From: Maea johnstoni
Taxonomy: Eukaryota; Annelida; Polychaeta; Spionida; Magelonidae
DNA: 64,000 nt
Assembly: GCA_963942565.1 (NCBI GenBank)
Contig: OZ012688.1
Location: 25,323,506-25,387,505, forward strand
Reading direction: 5' to 3'
The notes beneath the pieces are model-generated. The model saw only the letters and a program-made list of their open reading frames with translations. It had not been told where the DNA came from and did no database searches. Made by a program: the position numbers and the translations under genes. Shown one piece after another: positions 16,708 through 31,896 of the stretch (position 1 is the first letter of the stretch; each line of letters opens with the position of its first letter).

Positions 16708-17013
16708 TACCCTCAATATAGAAACACCCCCCCCCCCCCCTCCCATGGGTTTTCTCCCTCCCTACCCTCAATATAGAAACACCCACCCCTCCCATGGGTT
16801 TTCTCCCTCCCTACCCTCAATATTGAAACACCCACCCCCTCCCATGGGTTTTCTCCCTCCCTACCCTCAATATAGAAACACCCCCCCCCCCCCCCTCCCA
16901 TGGGTTTTCTCCCTCCCTACCCTCAATATAGAAACACCCACCCCTCCCATGGGTTTTCTCCCTCCCTACCCTCAATATAGAAACACCCACCCCTCCCATG
17001 GGTTTTCTCCCTG
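16708..17013. repeat. Minisatellite, ~50-bp unit, six copies
   Basis: The motif CCTCAATATAGAAACACCC recurs at 16711, 16766, 16815 (variant), 16865, 16921 and 16970, each followed by a C run and CTCCCATGGGTTTTCTCCCT. Spacing varies between 49 and 56 bp, mainly through C-run length. Six units translate open in several frames only because of the composition. Confidence 0.9.
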
Positions 17014-17959
17014 CCTTGCTGTTGTAGTTCTAGTTCTACGGGTGTTTGATTAAGTGATTAGTACTACTTCAAAGCTGTGGCTTCCGCCGTAAACATTACT
17101 AGCGGTTAAGAAGGTTTAGAATCCATTGGTGTTACTCAATGGAAGGGTGTGTAACATTATGAGACATAGCACATCATTCTACTATTGATAAAAAAATTGG
17201 CGAGTGCATTCTATTTAAAACTAACTTTACATGAAATGATTTTATTTTTTAAGCTAGTTGATCTCAATGGGCTATCCGTTTTCACACACAAGAAAGCTCC
17301 ACGTTCAATACATGCCGATAACGGTTACATACTACTAGAGATATGTGACGAGTAATTGATGCCAACATCTAAATACGTATTTTACTATCAAAACGTTGAG
17401 TACGCGACCTGGGAACTTCCCAATGAGTTTATTTGGGAATCCCCGTCACGCGCGCGATATTGCAACATTGTAACGGCCAGCGTCTTTTGCCGTAGTGCAG
17501 CCTCTAGCCATAAATTTCACCTTCGGTGAATTTTGAAAACGGCTGATCCATTTTTTTCCAAAATTGGCATAATTGAAGATCAGACAGGGGGCTCAAAAAA
17601 CTGTTAAGAGACATTTTTGAAAAATAATTTGTGGACATTTTTATTCCAAGGAAATGGTCAAATTTGGGAAATTTGTACCCTTTTTTGACCGCTTAAGAAT
17701 TTTTTTCATCTTTTGTCGAATTTCTCTGAAATTTGAAGCATGTAGAAGCCAACAATCTCAATTTGAATATTCACCGAACACATTTTTGATTAGTATCTTT
17801 TATTTAAAGTAAATTGCCTTTGAGTAGGTTTACTTTCAGAATTACGCAACTATTTGTAACACGGAAATGTGCGTATTTCAAATGAGCCAATCAGCGCATT
17901 GTATGAAATCACGTGATAAGTCGTTCAGAGCTTTGTTGATTGTTGTGCTTGTTGTATTG
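17014..17959. other. Gene-free stretch
   Basis: No supported gene. 17325-17370 matches, in reverse orientation, the terminal sequence of the repeat that ends at 21795 and 22964 (CTAGAGATATGTGACGAGTA). The rest is unclassified. Confidence 0.45.
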
Positions 17960-18411
17960 ACTTGCGTATTTAGGGGGGCGCATCCGCTCGTTATCAAAAT
18001 TTAAAAATACCCCTAAAGCACTGATTTTTGGCCAAAAAAGCACCCTTATTTTAATTAAATACTTTTTCCACTAAAAAAACACCCCTTCTTTTATCAAAAC
18101 ACTGACATTGGATGAACGGGAACACGTATTTTAACTTGAGATTTCATAATTCTCTGCGTGTTTAGCGGCAGCAAGTGGCGGCAGCAAGTGGCGGCAGCAA
18201 ACTAGGAAGCCCGGTCACTTCGGGAGTCACTCGGCGTCAGAGCCGCGTATATTTCGTGGATTGTAAGGGGATTTTGACCCCCATACTTCGTACCTGGGTA
18301 CAAAAAAGTACCCTTCTTTTACAAAATCACGGACATGCGGAGGTCTTAAAAAAAAGACCCCTTCTTCCGCGAAATACGTAACGCGGGTGCAGCCCCCCTC
18401 TGTACCTGAGA
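17960..18411 (+). mobile_element. Short element C, end-trimmed copy
   Basis: Collinear with the complete copies at 20053 and 49290 (CGCTCGTTATCAAAATTT, CCCCTAAAGCACTGATTT, GGATGAACGGGAACACG, CCCCTTCTTCCGCGAAATACG). It starts at ACTTGCGTATTTAGGGG and stops at CTGTACCTGAG, so the terminal CCCGGGGG tracts are absent on both sides. It is noncoding. Confidence 0.8.
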
Positions 18412-20052
18412 AATGTCTTTTGACAGAGTCCTCGCAATGTAACTGACCTTAGTTAAACAGGGTTGTGGGACAAATGGAAGTGCCAGCCTGGGCAAGATAA
18501 CTTTAGGGGCAGCTTGCCCCGCTCGGCAAGTAACGTTTTGGACCTATGTTGCACCCTGTTATCGCAACATCGTCATTTCACAACAGCTTTAAAATAATTA
18601 AATGGCAAGTAGAATGAGTTGTGGCGGTTATAGCATTCTAAACTATCAGTACATATGCTTATGCCAATCATAAACACTTTTTTGCAGAAGGGCTGCACAA
18701 GCTAATATATGCCAGAAATATCTAAAAATGAAATAGCCATTTTAAAATCCAATCGTGGTATACCGGTAGTCTGACCAGATGATAATTGATAGTTTGCATG
18801 AGGATGTACAGTGGCTGGAATTTCTCACGATACTTCAGACCAAGCTGCTATGGACTCTTCAACAAAGACAATCTTCATGAGGTGCATGAAGGCCCTCAAT
18901 ATGATAGTTTTTTTCTAGGATGTTCCTACATTTGTACAAATCAACAAAATAAAAGTTTATTTTCAAATTCATTCATCATAATTTTGATGCCCACATGGAT
19001 AGAAAATATGGTTTAAAGGGGAACTTGGGGAAGAACATATCATAGGTTTATATGAAAGTTCATGAACATAGCTCAACATCTGTCATAAACAGGGAAGACC
19101 TAGAGCTCCACACATAGAGAAATCTAAAATTGCAATTAGTGAATAGCACCTCCTCTGAGCCAAGGCCGCCCGCCATTGTGAATCCGGGTCATCACGTGCC
19201 ACTGTGGTCAGTGTTATTGGGTAGCAAAGGAGCTTAGTGGTGCATGAGATAAGCACAGAGCTAGGGGCAGGAAGTGATCTCTGCCACCCAATTGAAAAAC
19301 ATGGCCGCAGCCAGTGGATGCCAGGGGCTGGGCAGGATGATGGCAATATGCAAAAATCTCCCCTCATGGGATCACTGAGAGCAAAAGAAGGGCAGCATCA
19401 TGTTCTTGAAGTGTATTACTTTCATATAAGCTGATATGTATGCGAGCCTTTAGGGCCCCTTTAAAAAATGTGCCCTGGGGCGGGGATTAGTGACAAAAAA
19501 ATGTGCCGCGGGGGACGGGGACTATGCAAAATAGTGCAGAAGGTCGATGCACTATCCCCACCCAATCCCCCCCCCTCCCGGAGATTCAATTGACTGGTGC
19601 ATAAATGGTGGTCTCTTTTCTGATTCTAAATATCCTGGCGGGCAGAATTTATAAATTCATAAATTAAAATTGAAATGCTGTCAAAATGCAAAAAAAAGAG
19701 GGTGCCACTGATATCAAAATAATGACGGCGAGGAGAGGTAGGCATAGATAGAAAGTAAAGGATTGGGTCAGATGTGTCTGAATGTTTATATCAGTGCTAT
19801 GTGAGCGGATTAGTTGTCTTTATAAAATATTAATTTTTCTTTAAGTAGAAGTTCGATTTGCTCACGTATGTACATGATAGGAAATGGTCACATAGAACTT
19901 TTGAAGTCAACCGTCAAGAGCAAGCCGGTGTATTATATACCTCCTTACCTAAATTCAAACCTTATCTTACTGTGGAAAGAAATGTTTCAGCCCAAGCTGT
20001 TTCTTCTGCAACAGTGTACTAGATTTTGAACATCGCTGAATTACTTGAAAAG
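18412..20052. other. Gene-free stretch
   Basis: No gene supported. Reading frames at 18786-19016 and 19083-19434 have no recognisable domain. A GC-rich patch with TGTGCCCTGGGGCGGGG and TGTGCCGCGGGGGACGGGG (19470-19520) is a small direct repeat. Confidence 0.45.
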
Positions 20053-20055
20053 CCC

Positions 20056-20086
<31 letters not shown>

Positions 20087-20535
20087 TTGGGTATTTAGGG
20101 GGGCGCATACGCTCGTTATCAAAATCTAAAAATACCCCTAAAGCACTGATTTCTGGCCAAAAAGGCACCCTTATTCTAGTAGAAACGCTGCCCTTTTCCA
20201 CTAAATAAACACCCCTTCTTTTATGAAAACACAGACATTGGATGAACGCAACACATATTTTAACTTTAGATTTTATCATCCTCTGCGTGTTTAGCGGTAG
20301 CAAGTGGCGGCGGCAAACTCGGAAGCCCAGTCACTTCGAAAGTCACTCGGTGTCAGAGCCGCGTATATTTTGTGGATTGTAAGGGGATTTTGACCCCTAT
20401 ACTTCGTACCTGAGTACAAAAAATTACCCTAAGCCTTCTTTTACAAAATCTCGGACGTCATAAAAAAATACCCCTTCTGCCGCGAAATACGTAACGCGGG
20501 TACCTGAGTGTCCCCCCCCCCCCCCCCCCCCCGGG
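20053..20535 (+). mobile_element. Short element C, complete copy with long G and C ends
   Basis: It begins CCCGGGG… with a G run of about 28 nt, then GCACTTGGGTATTTAGGGG, and ends TACCTGAGTGTCCCC… with a C run and CCGGG. The ends are inverted repeats of each other. The body has the C-family landmarks, including AAGCACTGATTT and GGATTGTAAGGGGATTTTGA. No 8-bp duplication is seen (TTGAAAAG left, ATGACTCC right), so it may be old or rearranged. Confidence 0.8.
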
Positions 20536-20653
20536 ATGACTCCGTAGTGGTTTTGACTCTACGTAGGAGCGGCACTACGAGGAGTCACACCTCTTGTCTA
20601 AAGTATTTACCCTATTGTACGTCTTTGTGGCTGGTCAGATATATATATTCACG

Positions 20654-20945
20654 TGAATGGAGGATGGTATTAATTAATATTAATTAATACATTTCAATAA
20701 ACATATGGCCTTTTCTGCTGGCCTTGGAAGTTAATACTGCATTTAGACCCTTGACATGGGCCCCTAGAGCGTAATTGATAATACACAATTGCTCTCAAGA
20801 ATGTGATCCTGGTGAATGGAGGATGGTATTCATTGATACATTCAAATAAAGATATGGCCTTTTCTGCTGCCATATTTAAGTTTATACAGCATTTAGACCC
20901 TTGACATGGGTCCCTAGAGCATAAGTGATAATTCACACTGCTCTT
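20654..20945. repeat. Tandem duplication, unit ~150 bp
   Basis: GTGAATGGAGGATGGTATT, ATATGGCCTTTTCTGCTG, ATTTAGACCCTTGACATGG and CCCTAGAGC appear in the same order at 20654-20790 and again at 20812-20920. Two copies, moderately diverged. Confidence 0.8.
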
Positions 20946-21205
20946 AAAGCCCAAAGAAAAATCCTTGATGCAATGCTGTGAATGTCAACCTAGCATGAGA
21001 ACTGCTGTGAACATTGAGTCATTCTGCATATTTCACTTTTAATAAACATATTATAGTTTATTAAGCATTTTATAGTTGAATCCTATTCCGTCTTCAGTCT
21101 CTAACTTATCCATTCCTTTGTCAATATGTATGAATTTTAAAAGGACATAGTGATACAACTGATGAGAAACCGCCCATTAATTCAGGAATTGAAGCACATA
21201 TGCAT

Positions 21206-21250
21206 GTTGCCATGGCAACCGCTTTTGATTTTTTTTGTTGCTATGGCAAC
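21206..21250. promoter_or_regulatory. Pair of RFX X-box-like palindromes (1, 2)
   Basis: GTTGCCATGGCAAC (21206-21219) is a perfect inverted repeat matching the X-box consensus GTNRCC(N)RGYAAC. GTTGCTATGGCAAC (21237-21250) is a one-base variant. Function is inferred from the motif only. Confidence 0.45.
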
Positions 21251-21597
21251 CGTTTTAGAACGCTTTATGCTATTTCCTGATAACATGTTATATTCTTCAT
21301 TATCATCTTTTACAATCCTCAAAGTTTCATAAACATTGGAAAAGTCAATCATTCAAAAGAAATTCATTAATGTCGCATTCGGATATAGAAAACTGTTAGC
21401 ATTGCAACTTCTTCATTCATTCTGCATTCTGCATTTCACTTGAATTGAACGTAAAGTAGAAACTTCAACCCTATTCGGTCTTCTGTCTCTATCTAATCTA
21501 TTCCTTTGTCAATTTGTATGGATTTTTGAGAAAAGTATCTGTTGAACCCACTAATCATAAAAAATCATTAAATTAAGGAATTGGAGCACATACGCTT

Positions 21598-21643
21598 GTT
21601 ACCATGGCAACCGTTTTTGTCAAATTCTTGTTGCCATGGCAAC
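21598..21643. promoter_or_regulatory. Pair of RFX X-box-like palindromes (3, 4)
   Basis: GTTACCATGGCAAC (21598-21611) and GTTGCCATGGCAAC (21630-21643) are spaced 32 bp start to start, matching the 31-bp spacing of the first pair. They lie 246-291 bp before the first visible EF-hand exon, in sequence shared with a repeat. Confidence 0.45.
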
Positions 21644-21888
21644 CGTTTTAAGACATTTCACTTTTTTTAGTAGTGGAAATATAAAAATTCAATATCATTA
21701 TTTACACACCTTAAAGTTTCAGAAGTATTGGGAAAAGTTTACACTAGGAAATAACAGTTTAGTTTGGCATCAATTACTTGTCACACATCTCTAGTATACA
21801 TAATGAGGTATGATTACTATTCATCAAGTGTGATTCACCAGTATCATTTAGAGATCGTATGAATGATTCGAATCTTTCTTCACTTCAG

Positions 21889-25396
<3,508 letters not shown>

Positions 25397-25602
25397 GCTG
25401 CTGCAGCACGACTAGTAGGGAGTAACGCTACACTGGTGTCCAAATACCATACACCCCCTCCAAACAATAGCCGCAGTTCCGGTGACCCCGGCGACCCGGC
25501 GCTCAGAGAAGCTCCGGGGTGATATTCAGCCGCACGCACTGCTGTTAGCATCAAACACGAAATTTTCTAAAAAATGAAAATCGCCAATACCTCGAAAATA
25601 AA
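25397..25602 (+). other. Probable 3' UTR of the EF-hand gene
   Basis: The TAG stop is followed by about 200 nt ending in AATAAA at 25597-25602, the first canonical polyadenylation signal downstream. The end is inferred. Confidence 0.5.
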
Positions 25603-25711
25603 GACAAACGAATTAAAAAAAAGAATGTCATATTTCAAACATTTTGATTGAAAGTAAGCATGAGAAAGGAAGTAAGAAAAACGAAACACTTATAGTTCGA
25701 TGTCCCATTGA

Positions 25712-25800
25712 AGTTACCAGTGACTTAGGTTAAGATGGTGGTTTTTATCAAGCACCCCGGCTTCCTTCATCATTGAAGACTGGCTAGTCACGAAAAAGTG
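25712..25800 (+). mobile_element. SINE tail fragment
   Basis: CCAGTGACTTAGGTTAAGA…GGTGGTTTTTATCAAGCACC matches the post-B-box part of the SINEs at 24981 and 33683; the tRNA-like head is missing. Confidence 0.5.
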
Positions 25801-26243
25801 ATTTTTTTACGTTATTCCAAATTCCTAAGAACTATCATGATTGTGATTGACCCTTTTTGCCTGTCCAGGCCAATAACGATTCGATCATGGTTTATGACGT
25901 AAAACCACGAAAAACAAAAAAGTACGCATTCATCATATTTTGCTAAAAAGCTTCAGTGCCTATTTCGTTTGGGTTTACCAGGATTGTTGGATTAAACATA
26001 GAACGTAGGAACAGTGCACAATAGCATTCTGATATGTATTCCATATAACACCCAGTTTACTTATCATTTTAAAATGTCGCACAACGAGAATGCCCACCGT
26101 AGTAAGCACACTATACAATTCAGTTCACCAATCACCCACCTGACATTTCTTAGGTATCAAATTCAAGAAGGAAAATATAATAGTCCTATTTATTTCTGCA
26201 CTTGGTCCTCACAGTAGCGATAGGTTTACATACAAATATACAA

Positions 26244-26403
<160 letters not shown>

Positions 26404-29201
26404 CTATTTTAGGCAAGCAGGGTGCTAGCACTTTCACCTCACTTACGCTTTGATCTACCCTCATATGCTTGGTAGAAATATCACGTATCTCTGTTAATTC
26501 ATGTGGCACATGACTGTGGTACTGACAACTGTGAAGAGAATTCGTCAGGCTCGAGTGGATGTAAGGATTATGAGATCTTCAGGATCACCTTACAAATATG
26601 CACTTACCGACTTTATTTGTCGTATTGAAGATACATAAAAGCAATGTGCTCCTTTCGAGAAGAGCAAGAACTTTTTTCATGCTCTTAAAGAAGATTCGCA
26701 TTTTTGAGAAAAAGCAAAAAATCTGTTTTGAATTTAAGCGTTCATGAACATAATTTCGTGATATATGGTCCACTCAATATGTGCGTATTGGCACGACTAT
26801 AATAGATGCCTATACATACATTCCAAGCACATTCAGGTTGAGTGTTATTTTCATTTCGAGGATTAGCGAAAAATAAAGTCACGCGAACTCTTCCTGTTTT
26901 ACAATACTTAACTGATATTCGCAGCTGTGTCAGACCAGTCCTGGGCTCTTTAGATAGGAACTTATAGATATATGATTGTATACTGTGCTGTGCTGCATAC
27001 CCTTTGTTATAAACATTTGGACACCACTGTAGGTTTTCTACGTTGCAGATCCTCTTACCTCATCAATTCGCCTTTCTTCTCCATTACGTACAATGACCAA
27101 TCGACAAAACCTAGAATGCCATGCAGTTCTCGGCGTACCAACGCCAATGAGTTGCTGAGGTGACCACTTGTGCACCACGTGACCATCACGTGATTTGAGT
27201 GCAAGCACGTGATGGGTTTTGCTGGAATGGCACGTACTTCTTACGTTTTCATCTTTCTAGATAGAAAGATCTTCCAACTGCTCAGTAGCATTTCTGGGTT
27301 CCGTATTATAATTTTTCTCAAGTTCGGCATTGGCAGAGAGCTAGATACAGGGGACCAATTTTCATACAATCACACTAGGCCTAGTGCAGCTGTTGTTCAG
27401 CGCATGCAGTTTAATAAATGCTGCACTTGGGTCATTAAGGACCAGGCTGAAGATAATAGAGCATGCCCATTGGCTGCAAGCAGGGTTTATAAGTTGATCT
27501 TGTGCTTTGGCCCGCAGCCAAGGTCACGAGATCTACTCGCTTCAAGTCCACCTGCATTTATGTCTAAGGTCCTTGGTTTGGCCTATAGGAAAAGATAGGT
27601 GCGGGAATCCCAGAACTTTCTTTAAGTTTTAAACAGTTTCTCCAACTTCCAAGTAGATGTTGATAAGTAGGAAGAAGGGTATAGTCAAATTTAAAGTCTG
27701 CCAAGAAACCAACAGTATTGGTACATAGTAGAAGTTGTACTTTTTTCTTCGTAGTGATACTTAACTTAATCGAAGATATTTTACATGATAAGGTCATGGG
27801 GTACAGGTATTTACAAATACTCTAAGGAGAAGTTATGATATATTATTAGAATTTGTAAGTTTTATATTCTTTAAAATTTTCTCTGTTTTACGCTGAGGTG
27901 CTTAGTTTAAGCAATTTTATGCATATTGCCTTTTGTTGTGTAGACAAACAACTAACCGACTTAACTGGTTAAAGATTTACTTTTACATTCCAAGGGAGAA
28001 GTCTTTTCATACGCCCGTCGTGGGCAAGTTGTTAAGTATATGTAAAGGTGGGGTTTAAGTTCCATTGTGTGTGTATTGTAAATGGATGTCACTATCAAAT
28101 AGGTATATATTCAACAGGGCAGCGCATTCTTATTGAGGGTACACCCTGTATATCACTGAAAGTTCATATACTGGTACTATCCCATTTGAGCAGCAAAACC
28201 ATACAGGAAAGTGTTTTGCTGTTGTTTAAATTTGAAAGGAAATATCTTAGTATTCAGTATCATCACTAAGAGAGGTACATTACTATACCATCCATTCGGC
28301 TCAAGTAAAACATGCTTTCCAGTTTATCTCGCCGTTACTTAGATACCCATATTCTAATATGTCTGTATCCATACTTAATACGTTTATGTGTCTGATAAGG
28401 GTAACCAATAGCAACCATTTGACGTACTTCTTATGCCAAATCAAATGAACACAATGCCATTCGAAGGTTCCTGGATCGGGCTGTGTAGAGGTTTGGAGAT
28501 GGTTAATTGTGTAAGCCCTTTTTATAGAAGAATTTGTTTTGACACATCCATGCTTGGAGTGAAATTTTAAGAGAGACGTGTTTGGCTATTACGTTCTCCT
28601 AGTAAGGTATGTAACCTATAACATGATGTCTTATTAGTGGTGGGATTGCGCTGTAATAAGCCTTGATGCAGAGTTTTGTTGCTTGATATGAACTTATTAC
28701 CTTTTTGCTTGTATCATTAATGAAAGAAGAGAAAATTACGATTAAAACTTTTTAACTTCATCCAGTGTTTGTCTGTTTTTGGGTTAAATGGGTGAGTCCA
28801 ACTGCATGCGATGAAATCCTGTCGAAGAACTTTTAAGCAATATGGAAAAAATATATCATAGATTGCTTTTCTCTTTCTGGCGACGATTTTTCAGATAAAA
28901 ATCTAAATTGCATGTGATATTTCAAAAATTGCATGCGATAAGATTTCAATTATGATTTCATCAATCGTATGTAAAATAAGAGATGAGCGAGTTTAATATA
29001 ATCAAATGCAAATCTCGTCTTCGAATCTTATCAGAGCAGCTGTAGACAATGTTGAGTGTGCGAGATTGACACTGCAAGTGGTTAGGAAACCCAGACCTGC
29101 TCTCTTTCCCTTAGTGCTATTGCGAAAAAACAAATTGGTTTGGTCTTAATGTGAATTTAATGTTAATGCTGTGTTACGCTTCTCAAGACATTCAGTGTAG
29201 T
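26404..29201. other. Gene-free intergenic stretch
   Basis: Lies between two converging genes. The longest open frame (27209-27598, 129 codons) has no recognisable domain and no paralogue in the window. No clear transposon ends seen. Confidence 0.45.
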
Positions 29202-29281
29202 TTAACCCTTATCCTGCTGTGAATCCTATGAGCACTGCTGCACGCCATGACAATAGTTGTGGTTAGCAGGATAAGGGCTAA
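29202..29281. mobile_element. 80-bp TTAA-type mini-MITE
   Basis: TTAACCCTTATCCTGCT at the left and AGCAGGATAAGGGCTAA at the right are inverted repeats. The interior AGCACTGCTGC…GACAATAGTTGTG is shared with 31303-31386. The border TTAA matches the larger MITE at 23271. Confidence 0.7.
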
Positions 29282-30524
29282 GAAAACATTTATAATCTAT
29301 GCTGTTTCAATCTAAGTTCAATAATTGCAGCAGCTATTTTCACTATTTAAGATGAACACTTCTGAGTTCATAATCATCTGGAGCGTGATCATTATATGGT
29401 GGGTTAGTTAGTGCTTAATTGAGTATGTTATTTTAGAAACGCTGCAGTATTTTTGAAGCTGGCTATTATTAATCTCAGTTTATTTCTTTGGAAAAATATC
29501 GCATGGCTACCCAGATATTTCCCTGAGAACGTTTTTGTGTGCAAGTTAGTGTATCAGTTGTTCACAGTGCTGCCACCTATAAAGAATTGCAAATACTAAA
29601 ATAGGTCTTTTCTCAGATCTCATAACTGAAACCATTTAGTTAAACCTATTGCACCTTTAATTGATGCAAAGAGAAAATAAAACTATGCGGCAAATTGCAC
29701 TAAAATACTGCACAAAGTTTCTAATAATTTCATTGAAAAAACGAACACATAAAACATAAGTAAAAAATACGATTTTATTTTCAATAAATATAAATATACA
29801 AATTTTACATTGAAAAAATAACATCCCATATAAGGGATGCTGTATCTCAGATAAGGGTCAGAATGGAGTCTACCCCCTAATTTATTTAGTCAACCCTCCC
29901 AAGAACAGCAGCCTTTAAAATTAAAAATTAAATGCTGCAAAAATTAATATCTTTGTATTCATCTGTATCTGTATGTAGACAACTGCTGTTGGAAGACTAA
30001 CCAAGTGACATAATTGATGATTACATATAACTGATCGTCTGCTAGAAGGACGCTCCACTATCAAAAATAAGCAGTTGTTCCTGGAGTAAACCTAGGCCTG
30101 TGATATGGAAAGTTGAAGGTTGGTTCAGTTCAATAATGAGGAATTACCATTTTTTAAAGATAATAAGTTGGTTAAGTTAAACCTTCTTCTCATTCTTCAA
30201 CAAAAGAGCCAACAACATTTTACCAATAAAGCTATAAATCTTTAAAGACACCAACAAAAATTCCTCAAAAATTAATTAAGAAATATTTTTGAAAGTAGAA
30301 GATCAGGGTATGATATCAGCTCATGTTGAAGACACCAGTCAATTTTACACATAATCAAATATCCAATGCGTCTCTCAACACATAACACATTGAGAACACT
30401 TAGCCCAAGAGTCTAGAGTATGACAAGTATCCATACTACCATCTAGTCAATTTGGGAAAGTGTCGGGCCTCAAATAGGTTTTCCTGTGGTAAGGCTTTGT
30501 TCCAATGAGCAAGTTCCCTGGGTA

Positions 30525-30530
30525 TTTATT
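30525..30530 (-). terminator. Candidate polyadenylation signal of the FASTK-family gene
   Basis: TTTATT on the plus strand reads AATAAA on the minus strand, about 300 nt past the stop codon at 30829. Weak evidence because the region is AT-rich. Confidence 0.35.
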
Positions 30531-30828
30531 AGATAAACAAAAACCAAACAGTCAATGAATCGTTTTTATATCAGATTTCCCATAAGAAAGCCTAGGATAT
30601 TCAGAAGCTGGGGAGTGTCATGTTAGATCCAGAAGGTTTAATCCCATTAATTAAGAGCAAAGTTGGGAAAATATTTGAAGGAGAAATGTTACTATAATAT
30701 TACCAACAACCCTCCTTGAAATATTTTGATAATTGATTCTTAATTCCCAAATATTATGAATCCAGACAGCAATCAAAAGAGGAACACATAAGTATGAATG
30801 GGTTTTACTCTCATCTAATTGTAGTTGA

Positions 30829-31865
30829 TCAATGATTGAGTATTTTCTCTTTGATGTAGTCAATCTTTGCACTTCTTGAAGCGAGAGCCATTGAGTTCCA
30901 CTCATAATGGGCAACCTAAAAAAAACAGAAGTACACATCAAGTAAGGCAAATAAATCATCAGTCAGGATCAGACAACTACAAAACAGGGTCTAGAGACCT
31001 GGAAGTAAGGATTACATGAGAACCAATTCATATCAACACATGCATAACGGAATTGATAATCAAATTGTTGAGAAAGAATACACCACAGCACTCCTTAAAG
31101 GTATCGTTTAATTCTTTTTCAAAGCTATTCAAAGCAGAGACTATGCAGAAACTTATTTGGACAATTTCACATTATCTTTATTGTAAGTATTGCGTTAATT
31201 CTTCTTGAAATAATTATTAAGATTTACATGATCTAGTTGATCTCTAGTGTAACATTGAGACATTTTTTGAGACTAAGATCCAGCTTCTATTTATCTTAAT
31301 ACTTAATCCTTATCCTGCTGTGAGACCTATGGGCACATACTCCCCCACTGCTGCGCATCAAGACAATTGTTGTGATAAGAGCTGAAGGAAAACACACTTG
31401 GTACAGCAAGTTTGCTTAAGTAAATCTGCTCTTTGCTACTGGCTAAGGCCCTGATGGTGCATGGTTTTTTCAATGGTCTGGGTATAAAAATGATGCCTAG
31501 TCACGCCACTGGCTAAGGCCCTGATGGTGTACATTGAGTGTCAAAATGATGACCAGATATCCTAATGGCTGAGGCCCTGATGTAAGCCCTATAAATGTTT
31601 ATGGAGACTTACCCACAGTACTCTGTAGCCCAGGAGTTCCAGGTGCCTGTTTTTCATCACAGTGTAACCAGTCGGCTGCCTCGTGTTCATACAGAAACAA
31701 CACTCTGGAAGCGTCAAAATGGCAAGTCTGAAAGAGAGATGGTTAACAGTGCTATAGCTTCACCACTGTGGAACTAAAATAGCATTAAGGTAACATCAAA
31801 ATGGCAAGTCAGAAATAATCACTAACCAGTGGGCAGTATGAAAACGTTGGGTGTAACATTTTTTC

Positions 31866-31896
<31 letters not shown>

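Larger units (their letters stand above)
21021..21795. repeat. Duplicated ~390-bp segment upstream of the EF-hand exons
   Basis: Landmarks CATTCTGCAT, TCCATTCCTTTGTCAAT, GGAATTG(A/G)AGCACATA and paired CATGGCAACCG occur at about 21021-21345 and again at 21415-21720. The terminal 140 bp (21655-21795, ending CACACATCTCTAGTATA) also occur at 22814-22964 and, inverted, at 17325, so this end belongs to a dispersed repeat. Confidence 0.7.

Noticed and set aside
16708-17013. CRISPR-like regular repeats
   Set aside because: Units are directly tandem with no unique spacers, in an animal genome; this is a minisatellite.
27209-27598. A 129-codon open frame as a gene
   Set aside because: No domain recognised; isolated between two converging genes without supporting signals.
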